A DNA stretch of 64,000 bases from Batillaria attramentaria (taxonomy: Eukaryota > Mollusca > Gastropoda > Batillariidae), in contig JACVVK020000321.1 of the NCBI GenBank assembly GCA_018292915.2, positions 687,501 through 751,500 on the forward strand, in the 5' to 3' direction. Positions within the stretch are counted from its first letter, which is position 1, and each line of letters starts with the position of its first letter. This document shows positions 10,634-23,196 of the stretch, in pieces. Below the pieces are notes generated by a model. It saw nothing but the letters and a program-made list of their open reading frames with translations. It searched no databases and was not told the origin of the DNA. Made by a program: the position numbers and the translations under genes.

Positions 10634-12502
10634 ATGGCAACAGGCTTCTCCTCATTCGTCTCCAGACTCTTCAACGGGAAAGGAAAGGAAAAGTCGACGC
10701 AGGATGCTTCCGGTAAGGGAGAGAAACTCCTACCGGCAAGCACCAGTGCGCCGTCCGAGGAACAACCATCTTCACAGAAAGATAAGCTGAAACGGCGGAA
10801 GAGAAAATCACCCTTGTTCAACAGCATCAGATCTCGCGCCAGACCCTTGTCATGCATTATCGCCCAACCCGAATCACCAGTCGGAACCAGGAAGCTTCTG
10901 GACAGCAAAGGAGGAAACAACAAGGAAAATGTCACATGCAAGAACGCGTCTCGAGGTCACAAGGCTGGGAAAGCGCAGCGTCCAGTCTCATGCTTTGTAG
11001 AACGCCCCTGCGACCCCCTTCCTAGCTACGAGCGGTCTCCGGCGCAGGATCGTCGGAAGGACGCTCAGTACAAGTCCATGCCGACCAGATACGTCAAGAA
11101 CCAGAAGAGACCCGCGTCCTGCTGCGTTGAGACTCTGCAGCAACCACCACCACGGCAGCGGTTCGATCGAATCTCTCATCAACAGGCGCCGAATTACGTG
11201 GACTGCGCTCGTGAACCCTACCTCGAGAACATGGGGAGTTCACCGAATCTCAGCTCTGGGTACAACGACCGCCTCCCTCAGCAGAATCCTCCGAGCTACG
11301 TCGACATGCAGTCCGTTCAAAACCATTCCTCGGTTCACGCTGATTACCCGCTGCAGTCTGCGTCGCACAGTACAGGAAATGCTCAGCTCTCTTACTATGA
11401 TATCCCCGATGACGGACGGGATCTCGACTGTTCGCTGAGACAGGTGCCAGTTCCGAAACCCAGGCAGAACCTGACAGGCATCAACGCTTACGACTTGAAG
11501 TCCTTCTTTCCGCCAGCTGCTCCTGCCAGGCCTGTCCCAAGACCTCGCTCTGCGTGCTTTCCGCCACGTACAGAAGACGGGTACGTGAGACCGCCTCCAC
11601 CTTACACCCCTAGACCACAGTCAGGCTGCTGGCTGCCCTACGAGGGCGAAGCTGAACCTTTCACTCCTCGTGCTGCTGCTAGAGGGGAGTCAGGGTTCGC
11701 CCCGCAGCGTCCTCACTTGGCCCCCAGGCCTCATTCTGTGTACGAGGTCATGGGAGACAGGCACAGCAGCGTCGGTGCGGACATGGGGCTCGCTTCTCCA
11801 CGACATCGACCTTCTCGGCTTGTTCCCGTTAGGTGCTGGTCGGCAGAATGCCTGGACGAGATCGACGAGGGTGTCCTAGACCTCAGTCCGCCCCCAGCCA
11901 GGCCCATCTCCCATTTCATGGGCCCCCACCCCTCCGCCAGAAACCAGCACAGCAGCGAGATCTTCACCTCCGTGGAGATGCTGGAGAAAGTAGGTCAGCC
12001 TCGCTCCCGCGTCAGAACGCCGCGGCCGGTCTCCTGCTTCGTCGGCAGCGCGGACGAGTCTGGTTACCTCAGCAACGGCACGCCGACCGGTTGGCTCGGG
12101 GGGTTGTCCGTTTCGACGGGTGACATCCTGGAAGCGCTGGACGGGGACGAGATGGGGTCAGCAGACGATGAGCTCAGCTTTGAGCGGAGCAGCAGCCTGC
12201 GTAAAGCGTGGTCCATTTCCAGTCTCTTACGCAACGACAGCATACAGGTAAGCACTACTGGTCTTGTCTGTTTTTTCCTTTCTCTTCATTAGTCAGGGGT
12301 CTAGTAGTTTGAAGCAAAGTTTACATTTCAGCTAACCTGTTTTCTTTCTGACCACTGTTTCGCTTCCAAGTGGCGTTCAGTATTGCAGTGGCTCCACAAA
12401 TCTACAAAGTCATCTCCGGACATTGAGTCCCTGATGAAAACAAATATTTTTGTAATGTTTTTAATTGTTTCTAAAAATAGGGAGAGAGAGTACAAAGATT
12501 GA

Positions 12503-12542
<40 letters not shown>

Positions 12543-13159
12543 GGTGGGGTGAAGAGGCAAGGAAGAGTTGTTTGTTTTGTTTCGATTCGTTTTTGTTTTT
12601 CCTTCTTTTTTCTTGTTTGTTTATCTGGTTTTATTTTTGTTTTGTTTTGTTTTGTTTTGGGGATGTGGGGGTATAGGGATGAGAGAGTCTGAATCAGAAC
12701 TTGGATAAAAGATTTGTCTTCAGTTGGCTTCTGAAAGACTCGCTGGAGGTGCTGCATTTCAAAGACGCATTACGATTTGTACTACAAAGATGTTATCTTG
12801 TTGCTGTTTTCCAGGATCGCTCCTTAATTGTCATGCGCAGACGTCGACAGAAGATGAAGGACAGACGAAACACCAATAACCGCTCGTCCTCTACGGAGAC
12901 AGACGAAGGAGTCGGAGACGTCCGAGCTACCAACTCTACTACGTCATTGGTCGACGAAGATGACGTCACAAGTCCGAAGACAGCCGAGAAGGCGAAGACC
13001 TGGCTTGACGCAAAACTTTTGAAACCCAGAAACCGGGGTCCAGTGACAAGACTACACAGTGTTCATATGAAAGCGTGGGAGATTCGCCTACGAAGGAAAC
13101 AGATGCTGAGAAAACGACAAAGTCAGGACAATTTACATCGACTGGAGACGCTTGTTTGA
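10634..13159 (+). CDS. Unrecognised proline-rich protein with repeated R-P-x-S-C motifs (652 aa, two coding exons)
   Basis: Exons 10634-12247 (538 codons) and 12815-13159 (114 codons plus TGA) join in phase 0 across a cag|gtaagc donor and a ttttccag acceptor. I do not recognise the family. Visible features: a basic KRRKRK cluster at residues 53-58 that could be a nuclear signal; about nine copies of a short R-P-x-S-C/A/G-type motif (RPLSC near 70, RPVSC near 116 and 464, RPASC near 159, RPRSAC near 304, RPQSGC near 327, RPHSVY near 366); PNYVD and PSYVD Tyr motifs; a PPPPY sequence at 321-324 that could bind a WW domain; and a very basic RRRRQKMKDRR stretch starting exon 2. There is no signal peptide or membrane segment. 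Composition suggests a disordered scaffold or phosphoprotein, which is inference. The ATG at 10634 is the first after a likely UTR acceptor at 10594. Even codon use and the long open exon make it a real gene. Confidence 0.82.
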
Positions 13160-13548
13160 AGGGTTATTATCAGAGCACGAGAAGATACATTCCACGTATA
13201 ACATTCCTGGAACTGTACTGTGTGTGCCTTTCCCCTCATTTGTTGAGCGTCGAATTTGAGAACAGGTTGTGGTTCGAATCACGAGTGGACTTTAATTTGT
13301 ACAGGTTATTTTTGTGCCGGCCCCCGGCTTTGAAAACATGTAAGTGGTGCACTCAACACCTTTAAAGCTTACGCTGACTACCGGGGGGGGGGGGGGATCA
13401 TTCCTTACTCTATTGCCCTTAAGATCGATCTCTTCCCTCGAAGAACAGTTCGCCCCCCCCCCCCTCCCCTCACGGAAACGCCTCCGAAAAATGTTCTCAT
13501 AGTATCACATAGAATTTTCCTTGTTAAAATAGTTTCTGCAATAACCAA

Positions 13549-13554
13549 AATAAA
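13549..13554 (+). terminator. Candidate poly(A) signal AATAAA
   Basis: AATAAA occurs 390 bases after the TGA of the 652-residue protein, in AT-rich sequence. A second AATAAATAAATAAA cluster near 13657-13670 is an alternative. Typical spacing for a short 3' UTR; assignment is inferred. Confidence 0.4.
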
Positions 13555-13570
13555 AATATCTCTTTTTCCA

Positions 13571-14260
13571 TGATGGTACATGCGACTGGTGTTGTAGCGT
13601 GTAATTTTCTGTATATAATTATCTTGTGTAAAAGTGTTTCTTTTTTATTAAAAAAAAATAAATAAATAAAAAGACGAATGAGAAACGATACATGTGAACC
13701 TTTTGAATTTCAGCTAGACATGACACTCTCTCAAATGTAAATATGGACCTAGCGCAAGCAAATCGGTTGTGCTGACCTAGCTCACAAAACGAATAGACGG
13801 CTCCACTCCTGTCAATCCGAAAAGGGGCGAGCTCCAAGAATTCAGCCAATCGCGTGGCGCGGCATAATGAGCACAACAGGTGGTATGGTCTGCCGAACTT
13901 TCTTGCCAGACACTACAAAGAGGGTAACGGTGTGCAGTTCGATATGGACGTCATTTGAGGAAAACGGCCATTACGTCAGTCTTTCCATCTTGAAATCACC
14001 CTTTTTTCCCATAAAATGACGTCAGTACACGGCAGAGAAAAGGGGCGGGGCTTTGACCTCAGGGCATGGCGAGTGGAGTCGTCTATTACTAGAAGAAGTG
14101 TGGTAGTGTTGTATGCATACATTAATATTATCACTATCATGATTCATGCAACCTATTGTGCATCCTCTAGTGTTATGTTCGTGACGTGTGTTATGTGTGT
14201 ATTGAAATCGATACAGTTCACGCTATAAAACACTGACTCCGCAGATCATAATGTGCATAC
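13571..14260. other. Intergenic spacer between convergent genes, no recognised feature
   Basis: Lies between the 652-residue gene (+) and the ZIP gene (-). Short open frames here lack splice signals and homology. Confidence 0.5.
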
Positions 14261-14263
14261 AGT

Positions 14264-14381
<118 letters not shown>

Positions 14382-14589
14382 CTACCAAACTTCAAAAACC
14401 TTGATGCGTCTTCAGAGTGCAGAGTGTATGCCATTCGCACTGAAATGCTTTCGCCTGTACTATTTCGCTGTGCTCTGTGTAAAAATGTTCTTTTTCGCCT
14501 TCGGGTTATGCTTGGTTTTGTATCTCACTGAGTTTTCTGGACAACCATAGTAAAGCATACAAATTAATTTCATCAGTTGTTTATGGTCC

Positions 14590-14590
<1 letters not shown>

Positions 14591-14635
<45 letters not shown>

Positions 14636-14806
14636 GACGGAAAAAAAAATTCAAGGGACGCAACTTGAAACGTTTACTCCCGTCAAAACGAAGCATTCTC
14701 TCCCTTGGATTGTTCCTCAATGCCTCAACTGTAGCACGTTTACACAAAATATCGTTATACTCTTAACACACACGCACATACGCAAACACACACACGCACG
14801 CACACA

Positions 14807-14874
<68 letters not shown>
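14591..14874. repeat. Microsatellites (GT)20 and (CA/CACG)n
   Basis: (GT)n at 14591-14632 and a (CACG)n-rich CA array at 14767-14874. Confidence 0.95.
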
Positions 14875-14875
<1 letters not shown>

Positions 14876-15522
14876 TTTAAAACAGGTTTCAACTGCTTTA
14901 GACTTGTATTCCCAGCTATACAAGAGGCAGTCAACCAGAAAGAAATCTTCATGTCTGCACTATGATACCTTATTACGAAAGTTACATCTTCAAAAGTCTT
15001 AACATCTTGCTGGATATGCCACTTCTTTTGCCAAAATGTAATTTTTTTTTTTATATATACCTTGTTTTCATGATAGCGACGTATCTACGATGAACCAGCG
15101 GGAACATAATATAACTTGATTATGTAATTAAGCGAGAAGAAAAAATGAAGTTCAGGTGTTTCTGTTGTTGTTGTTGGTTGTTTGTGTAGTTTTGTTTTGT
15201 TTTGTTTTTTTTGAATCCGCAAAAACTGATAAAACTTTGAAACCTCACTCGACAAGCACACATAAAACAAAACAGATACAATGTAGCGTAAGTAACAATA
15301 TTAACAGCACATTTGCTTCATCAAACGTTAAGCACGATATATTCGAGAATAACTGCCATGATAGATAATATAATGATACATGGTATATATAATATGGAAT
15401 GTATAGTGTCCCTATTAGTCTAGATCTGCAGCTGCTGTAAAATGCTGCAACACAACAATGACAAAATGACTGTTATACTGCATGCATTAACGGTCCCCCG
15501 TACAGATGACATGACGTTTGCG

Positions 15523-15613
15523 AGGGTGGGTGGTTAGTAGGTGAACGTCCTTTCCCACCACTTACGTGTGATATGAAAAACGAGGCAACGAGGACTTGAA
15601 AAAGGCCAGCACG
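15523..15613 (-). mobile_element. SINE-A fragment
   Basis: Minus-strand tail and body (gggtgggtggttagtaggtg, aacgtcctttcccaccac, aaaggccagcac); diverged and truncated at the head. Confidence 0.6.
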
Positions 15614-15888
15614 ATGGCGTGGCGTTTGCGTATTCCGGCCTCTGAAAGTGAAGCTTGAACATTTTTCAGCAACTGCCAAGGACGATTGAAGTCAGTTGAG
15701 AAGGCACTTGTAGTACTTTGCCTTATCAACTGACAGCGAGACCTGTTTAGTGCATTATTAAACCATGCGGCGTTTCATGAAATCGATTTCCTTTGATCCA
15801 TTGCACTCAAACCCGCCTCAATAAACCACCCCCGCCCCCCAGCAAACACACCTACCCACCTCCAAACCTTTCCCCCCCCCCCCCACCG

Positions 15889-15892
<4 letters not shown>

Positions 15893-15948
<56 letters not shown>
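15893..15948 (+). repeat. Microsatellite (CA)28
   Basis: CA run following an oligo-C tract. Confidence 0.96.
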
Positions 15949-15951
<3 letters not shown>

Positions 15952-16154
15952 TAATATTGCATCAAAGGCGGTCATGATATGTTGCATCGAAGCCTGCCAA
16001 ACATGAAGCGGCCGCATCCAACTCAAAAGCTCTATCATTAATTTTACCAAAGTTACACAGTCATGTTTAATGTGGCATATAAGCATGTCTGCAAAAAAGA
16101 AAGAAATTTATTATTTGAGAAACAGATATAATTACGCTATCGTAATCAGACTGA

Positions 16155-16275
16155 GACTGAAAACAGGAGTTCCGTCCCTTGATCGTCGCTCTTTCCAAAC
16201 GGCTGCCGGAAACCGATTCTGATTTACCCAACCGAAACGTTTTCGTATCTCCAGCACAGGAGACTTCACTGAATT
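16155..16275 (+). repeat. Dispersed repeat H, copy 1
   Basis: aaacaggagttccgtccctt, gatcgtc, acggctgccggaaaccgatt and cttttcgtatctcca-type text aligns with 27366-27482. Confidence 0.6.
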
Positions 16276-16603
16276 ATCATGGAGCTGTTTCCACGGTTTC
16301 TTACTCGTAAACAAGAGGCCTGTGACAGCAAGTACAATACAAGTATAAGTCTGATTTTTTGTTGTTGTTGTTGTTGTTGTTGTTGTTTTTTAACCGCCAG
16401 GGTTGATGACCAGACACGATGGATGCATTCGCTTTAACACATTTCGTACGGCGCACGAGTATCCTATCTTTTTGACCTCTCTTTTGATTTCGGTCCTCTT
16501 TGCGAAAATCAGGCAAGAATAACGGTTCTTTAACGGCTCTTAATGATAATAATAATAAATAATAATAATAAATAATAATAATTAATAATAATAACAATAA
16601 TAA

Positions 16604-16609
16604 TTTATT
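16604..16609 (-). terminator. Candidate poly(A) signal of the ZIP gene
   Basis: TTTATT on the plus strand reads AATAAA on the minus strand, 235 bases beyond the TGA at 16844-16846. It lies beside an (AAT)n run, so chance occurrence is possible. Confidence 0.35.
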
Positions 16610-16843
16610 GCAATGTGTTTCAATGCGGTAAAACAATAAAACATAGGAACGTTGTGTGGTGTCGGATCAAACACGAGTATAGATCAAAGTGCAACACTCG
16701 CACTGAACCAGATTTAAATCCATGCAGACATGAATTAATTATGATGTTGTTTTTTAGTGAGGCCACTGGTGCACAGCCCCTAATTAACTTTCTTGGTAGG
16801 AATTGAGTTAATGTTGCTTCAAAGGCGGGAGGATGAGCTGTCC

Positions 16844-19495
16844 TCACTGGACTGCGATATCTCCCGAGAAATAAACGACGACAAGAATGATGCACATGCC
16901 GATGATGAGGCCGGCGGCTTGCATCAGCAGTAGTCCCCACACCTCGCCGCTGATAGTCTTGCTGCTTTTACCGGCCTCCTGAAAGTACGGGCACAGGAGA
17001 GAAAAAAAACCGAATTAATGACACAGTGTTGCTGGTAACTTACGTTTTTTTTTGTTTTTTTTTTTAACTACTTTATGGTCCCTATCAAGAAATTTGGGCT
17101 GCTTTCCCCGAGGGAAGCGCGTCGCCGCGGTGCAGCGCCACCCAAAACCTATCCTATTTTTTTCAATTTTGCTGGGGTGAGGTAAGCCGGATAACCCGGA
17201 GAGAAACCCCCGATGAGCGGCTCGGTAGCCAGGAAAAAAAGGTATCACATATCACAAGCTCGACCTGGGTTCGAACCCACGCTTCATCGCCGTGACAGAG
17301 CTGGCGGCCGTTCAGCAGCGCAGCGTCTAAGTCCGACGCGCTACTTATTAGACCACCGCCTACCCCATAACACAGGTAACGTCGCTGGTCATTAATAAAT
17401 CGAGCGACATTAGGTTCTTACTCTAGTTCACTAGCAAAGCAGAGACAGTGCGTATGTATCTTTTGCCCCTGACTACAGTCGGCGGTTTTCAACCGATCTC
17501 CCTATGTAAAGCGCACGGTTACACGACTGCCAGTCTGCATGTTGCCGTACTCGGCTGCCTGCTGGCGGGCAAGTGTTCCGCGGCACACGCAGCCTGCGGC
17601 GTTGCAAGCTTTGGGCAGTGATTGGTCAGTTGGCTGTACGGGCTGCCTGTGGCTAGCTGGCTGCCAGGAAAAATAGAACGGCTTTCTATTCCCGCGCCGG
17701 CACCGGCAAGGGGGATTTGCCAGCTGGCCGCCAGCGATTTAATTAGGGTTGCCAGCGTTGCCAGCCCTGCAAGTACCAATCCTGACAACGTGTAGCAGCG
17801 GCCCTAAGCTGAACTAGAGAGCACACAATCTTGAAGCAAAAAACAAAACAAAAACAAACAAAACAAAACAAAAACCCCGCTCAATGACATTGAAAAGTGC
17901 TCATGCCCAAATGGTGTCATCTTTAAAAGCTGTCGAAGTAAAAATAGAAGCTTAAAATTACGTCAAAAAAACCTTATGAATTTATTAACTAAACTCACTA
18001 TCACTATGCTCACTATCTGTTTACTGGAACGACTTGTCAGTATTGCAATAAACCTGTTTAAACCAATTTATTAACTAAACATTTCAAACAAACTAGCAAC
18101 ATGAAAGAGGAGAGAGACAAAGAGACTACACGCTCTCTGCCAGCAAGCACGGTTTCATTTCTGGATTTAGAAAATAAAAATGACGTGGCTCACCACTGCC
18201 TGATTCGCTTCGCGCATTTTTTGGTCCAAGTGATTACTCATATCGGGCAGCTGAAAACAAAGGAAAAAAATGAGAATGAAGAATATTACTATAGTGTTTA
18301 ACTGCTTTGGAAATGTTCAGCCCACAAATATGAAAAACTAAATGCAATTCTGAATTCCGAAATTTAAATAGCTGAGCTGACCCTTCGCACCACGTGATTG
18401 TAATGTGTTTATGTCCATTGTGTGAGAGAATGTGTGTGATTCACGTGACGGTGCGTGTTGGGTTCAGTTCGCGGCGCTTTGAGCCGATTCATGAAATTGG
18501 GTAAACCGCCTATACAATACTCATTATTATTATTATTATTAACTGACGAAGTGCTCACGGCGATTAGGAAGGTGAGTGGGCGGGAGGGTGTTTGGGAGGT
18601 GAATCGCCCTTTTCCACCACATATGCACTTAGGGAGAGGTTTGAAAAGATGATAGAGAAACAAAGGCAAAAACAAATGACAATGAAGAATAATACTATAA
18701 TGTTTAACTGATGAAGTGCCCATGGCGCTTAAGGAAGGTGGGTGGGTGAGTGGGTGTTTGGGAGGTTAACGCCCTTTGTCAAAATGAAAAAAACAAAACA
18801 AACAACAACAAAAGAAAAACAACCCCCCCCCCCCAAAAAAAAAAATAAAAAAAATAAATCAATAAGTTATTTACCATCATCATGTGAAACATAGGCATGT
18901 GTCGCACTTACTACATGACGCCTTTCGGAGTGGGGTGGGGTATTTTCTGACTAGCTAATAGTAGACTTGTGATCCATGGCGTGGCGCAGCTACTGAGGGC
19001 CACAGCAAGGCTTCATACCCCCCCCCCCCCCGCCCCCCCCCCCCCCCCACACACACACACAGCCACCACCACCCTGACCTTCATACACTTACCATGTCAA
19101 CTAAGGGCACATAAAGGAAAAGTCCGCCTGCCAGCGCCAAGATCCAGCGGTTTGCATCAGTGTTCTCCCCTAGCACGATGCCCACAATCAGGCCAATGTA
19201 ACAGACGCACGCGGACAGGAAGTTGATGATGAGCGCCCTCTTCATGGACAGCCCGGAGTGCAGCAAAATGGCGATGTCACCTGCAGAAAGTAGATATCGT
19301 AATTAATACTCTGTGGACGCTGCACCCACTTACCTGGCTGAAATATTTATGCTGGCTTTTTAATCGTTTCCCCGTCTTTGATATCATCCTATGTGGTGGA
19401 AAAGGACGTTAAACCCCCAAACACCTACCCACCCACTTAGCTGAAAGGGCCATGACCTAAACACACACACACACACACGCACGCACACACGCACG

Positions 19496-19575
<80 letters not shown>

Positions 19576-20379
19576 TTTCTTACTGAGTTCGTGGGGCAGC
19601 TCCTCGCACAGCACGGCAATGCCGATACTGACGCCAAGGTACACGTTCTCCGTGAACGCGGCCCCGATGGCCATCCCGTCCACAAAGTTGTGGATGACGT
19701 CACCGATCATCACCATCCACGCCACCGTGGCCACGGGACCTTGTCGCTTGCCGGGGGAGGGAGTCACGAAGTGGGAATGGCCGTGGTCGGACGAGCCGTT
19801 CTCGTTCAAGAGGGCTGTCTCCTTTATGATCTCGGTTTCCCGAATGTCGTCAGGAGAGGGATGGTTCACGACAATTGACATGTTTTTCTTGATAGCTTTT
19901 AGCTGGAAAAAAATTAACGTAAATAAATATAGAAATGATGTTTTTGTTTAAATAATGACTAAATACCGAAAGTTTGTCGGGTCGGGTCAGTGCTTTGCGG
20001 TTTAACGTGTGAATCCGGACCACTGTTAAAAGCGATCGTATTGACGGGCGGCCGGCATGCCGTGGTCTACTTGGTCTACTGCTTTCGCATTCTGTGCGAA
20101 GATGTGTGAGTTCGACCACTACCCGAGCCCAGAGTAAACGATGCTTACCCCAAAAGGTTGCCTATTTCAGGCCCTCATACTCTGCCCTTCCGGACCGTCG
20201 ACAAATCACATCTCGGGGCGTTGGACGTTTAACCCACCTGACCATCCGACAGGGGCCACAGGAAATAATGTCTTTTTTTTTCTTTTTCCTTTTTTAACCC
20301 TACCGGGACCTTCTAAAACACGGACCTTCTCATCTCTTGTCCGACGTTCAATAACCTCCCCACCCCCCACCCCCACCCC

Positions 20380-20471
<92 letters not shown>

Positions 20472-23155
20472 CACCGTATGTAGAACTCGAGGTTAATTTA
20501 ACCCACGGCTACGGGCCTAACCCAGACTAGGACAAAAGAAACCCTAAAACAGAATTAAATAAAATAAAAAAAGGAAGCGAAGAAAGAAAGACAAAAATCC
20601 TTCTACAACGGCTTAGGCAACATGGTGGGATGGGCCCACTTCCTGATTTAAAACAAACAACAACAACAAAACAAAACAAAAACAAACAAACAAACAAAAA
20701 AAACCCAAAAAACAGAAAATTTAACCTTAGCGCTAGTTCAGTTCGAGGTTAGACTCTAACCCGGGGCTAAACTCCCTAACCCTGACCTTTACATGCGAGC
20801 CCTGCACCTCAAAATTAGCACCTGCATGTTTTTTGTTTGTTTGTCTGTTTGTTTTTGCTTGTTTGTTTTTTTGTGTTTGTTTGTTTTGTTTTGTTTTGTT
20901 TTGTTTGTTGTTGTTGTTGTTGGGTTTTGTTTTTTTTTGTTTTTTTTTTGGGGGGGAGTGTTTTTTTTAAAAACAAAATTCCGATTCACGCACTTTTTGT
21001 CACAAAGGTGTATCTCTTTATAAGTTCGAAAAGCAGCTAAGTGGCGTCTGACTGGAACACAAACTGGCATTGGGGTCAACTTTGGTGTTTGTTTCAAGTA
21101 CCCTGTTTTGTCAGTGTGCTAGTTTGCAGTGATTTTGGTTGTCACGAAAAAGCGTGATTTTCGTGATTGTTGTATTTGGTAGGGCAAGTGAAGCTGGGAC
21201 TTTTTGCGCACTTGAGAGGCAAAGCTGACGTGAGTGGATACGGGTAAAGTGGCTTTGAACTGGCCTAAACAGAAAGTAGACTAGCATTACTCCAGTGAGG
21301 CCTGAGCGGCATTTGTAGTCTTTGACCACTGTGACATTACCTCCCTGGCCTTGAGTAGGAATTTCAGCAGACGCTCCGAGACGAAGAAGACGTAAATGGA
21401 GCCGAGAGCGGTGGCCGATTTCCAGATGTAGTCTGATGCAAGCTCTGGGTCGGACACAATGTCGAAAGCCTGTTAAAAAAAGAAAGAAAAAAAAAACTGA
21501 TCGTAGGTTCAACAAAATGACAAACAGACGGAAAATAAACTGTTGCAACAACTATTGGAGTCAGTCGTGACACATCTTCCAACTGATTTGATTGTGGGGG
21601 ATAAAAGGTCAACCCGGGACAACCTCATCTCTTGTCCAACGTTCAGTAACCTCCGCTATCCAGCCCCTCACCCCCCCCCCCCCCCACACACACACACCAC
21701 AAGCCCCCTCCCCCCTCCCCCAACCCCCCACCACACACACCTCAACGTGACATAATCTGGGTCCGTATGTAGAACTCGAGGTTAATTTAACCCAAGGCTA
21801 CGGGCCTAATCCAGACTAGGACAAAAGAAACCCCCAAACAAAATTAAATATAAAAAAGGAAGCGAAGACAGAAAGACAAAATCCTTCTATATCGGCTTCG
21901 GCACCATGGTGGAATGGACCCGTTTCCCGATTTAAAACCAAAAACAACAGAAAAATGTAACCGTACAGCTAGTTCAGTTCGAGGTTAGACTCTAACCCGG
22001 GATGGGCCTGTGCCAGATTCCTACATTCACAAAGACTGTTTGGAACATTGTGCACCAACTTGTTTTCGCCACGGACAGAAGATTTCCTAACAGTGTGCTA
22101 CAAATTCTAGTCTGTAGAGTTTGTTGTACACGAACTAGTTTTCACCCTCGAGAGGGTCTCAACCTTCGGGCTGGAACGTGGATCATGTACTGCCCTGAGT
22201 CCTTGATGATTTTCATGAACTGCTCGCAGCTCGCGCACCTGCCTGTAAATACTCATCGTATGTTACAGAAAACGACAAACAGACGGAAGACGTCGGCAAA
22301 AGAAAGAGAGAAGTGTTCTTTCTTTCTTTCTTTCTTTCTTTGTTTTATAAGGTATGGCCTTTGCGATCAACTGTGAGTCAAAATTCTTTAAATTTCGTCA
22401 CTCGTTTACATCAGTGTATCATAACTTCTTGATTTGACCAGAGACATACATAACGATGTATGTCTCTGATTTGACCTACCTCAGGAATAAGTACGAGAAG
22501 ACCTGTGGCACACAATGTGCCGGCTCCCATGGCCACGAGAAACTGCAGCATCTTCTGGAAGAAATCTTTGGACATGAACGGCGTGAGCAACCCCCCGATG
22601 TTGGAGATGATGCAGACGAGAGTGACAAACCCGATCCCATAACCCCATGCTGCACAAACAAAGAAGCCAGGATGAACCCGATCCATGGTCTGGGCTGCGG
22701 GGGTATTTCACGACGACGCTGGCGCAATGAGCTGGACACATCTGACAAGGGGAGGAAGCGTCCAGCGTGCGGAATTAGGTCATGTTATGCAATTCCAATA
22801 GCGTGGCGTTGGCGCTGGCCGCCTACGGAGTGGAAAGACATGTCAGCCATAAATAACCTTGCGCTTGTGAACGGCGCGCAACTTGTTTTGTGCGGAGCCC
22901 TTGCATACCGTTGCCGCCAACCACACACCTAGCATATAACAAACCCGGCGAACAGGGTCCGTGAGCGCCCTGCGACCGGTCATACGCGACCCGCGCAAGG
23001 TCAAAGGCGGCGGGCGACAGGTCGAAATTGGTCATGAGCGACGTGTGAGTGTTGTGAGCGACTGGTCACGAGCGACTGGTCATGAGCGACTGGCCATGAA
23101 CTACCGGCGGCTGGTCATAGGCGACCCACAGTTGGTTATTAGCGGCAGGCGCGCG

Positions 23156-23196
<41 letters not shown>

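Noticed and set aside
13075..13365. Overlapping alternative frame at the end of the unknown gene
   Set aside because: Out of frame with the spliced product and starts inside its coding exon; no support.
22456..22932. 158-codon plus-strand open frame over ZIP exon 3
   Set aside because: It is antisense to a well-supported, spliced coding exon and has no homology.
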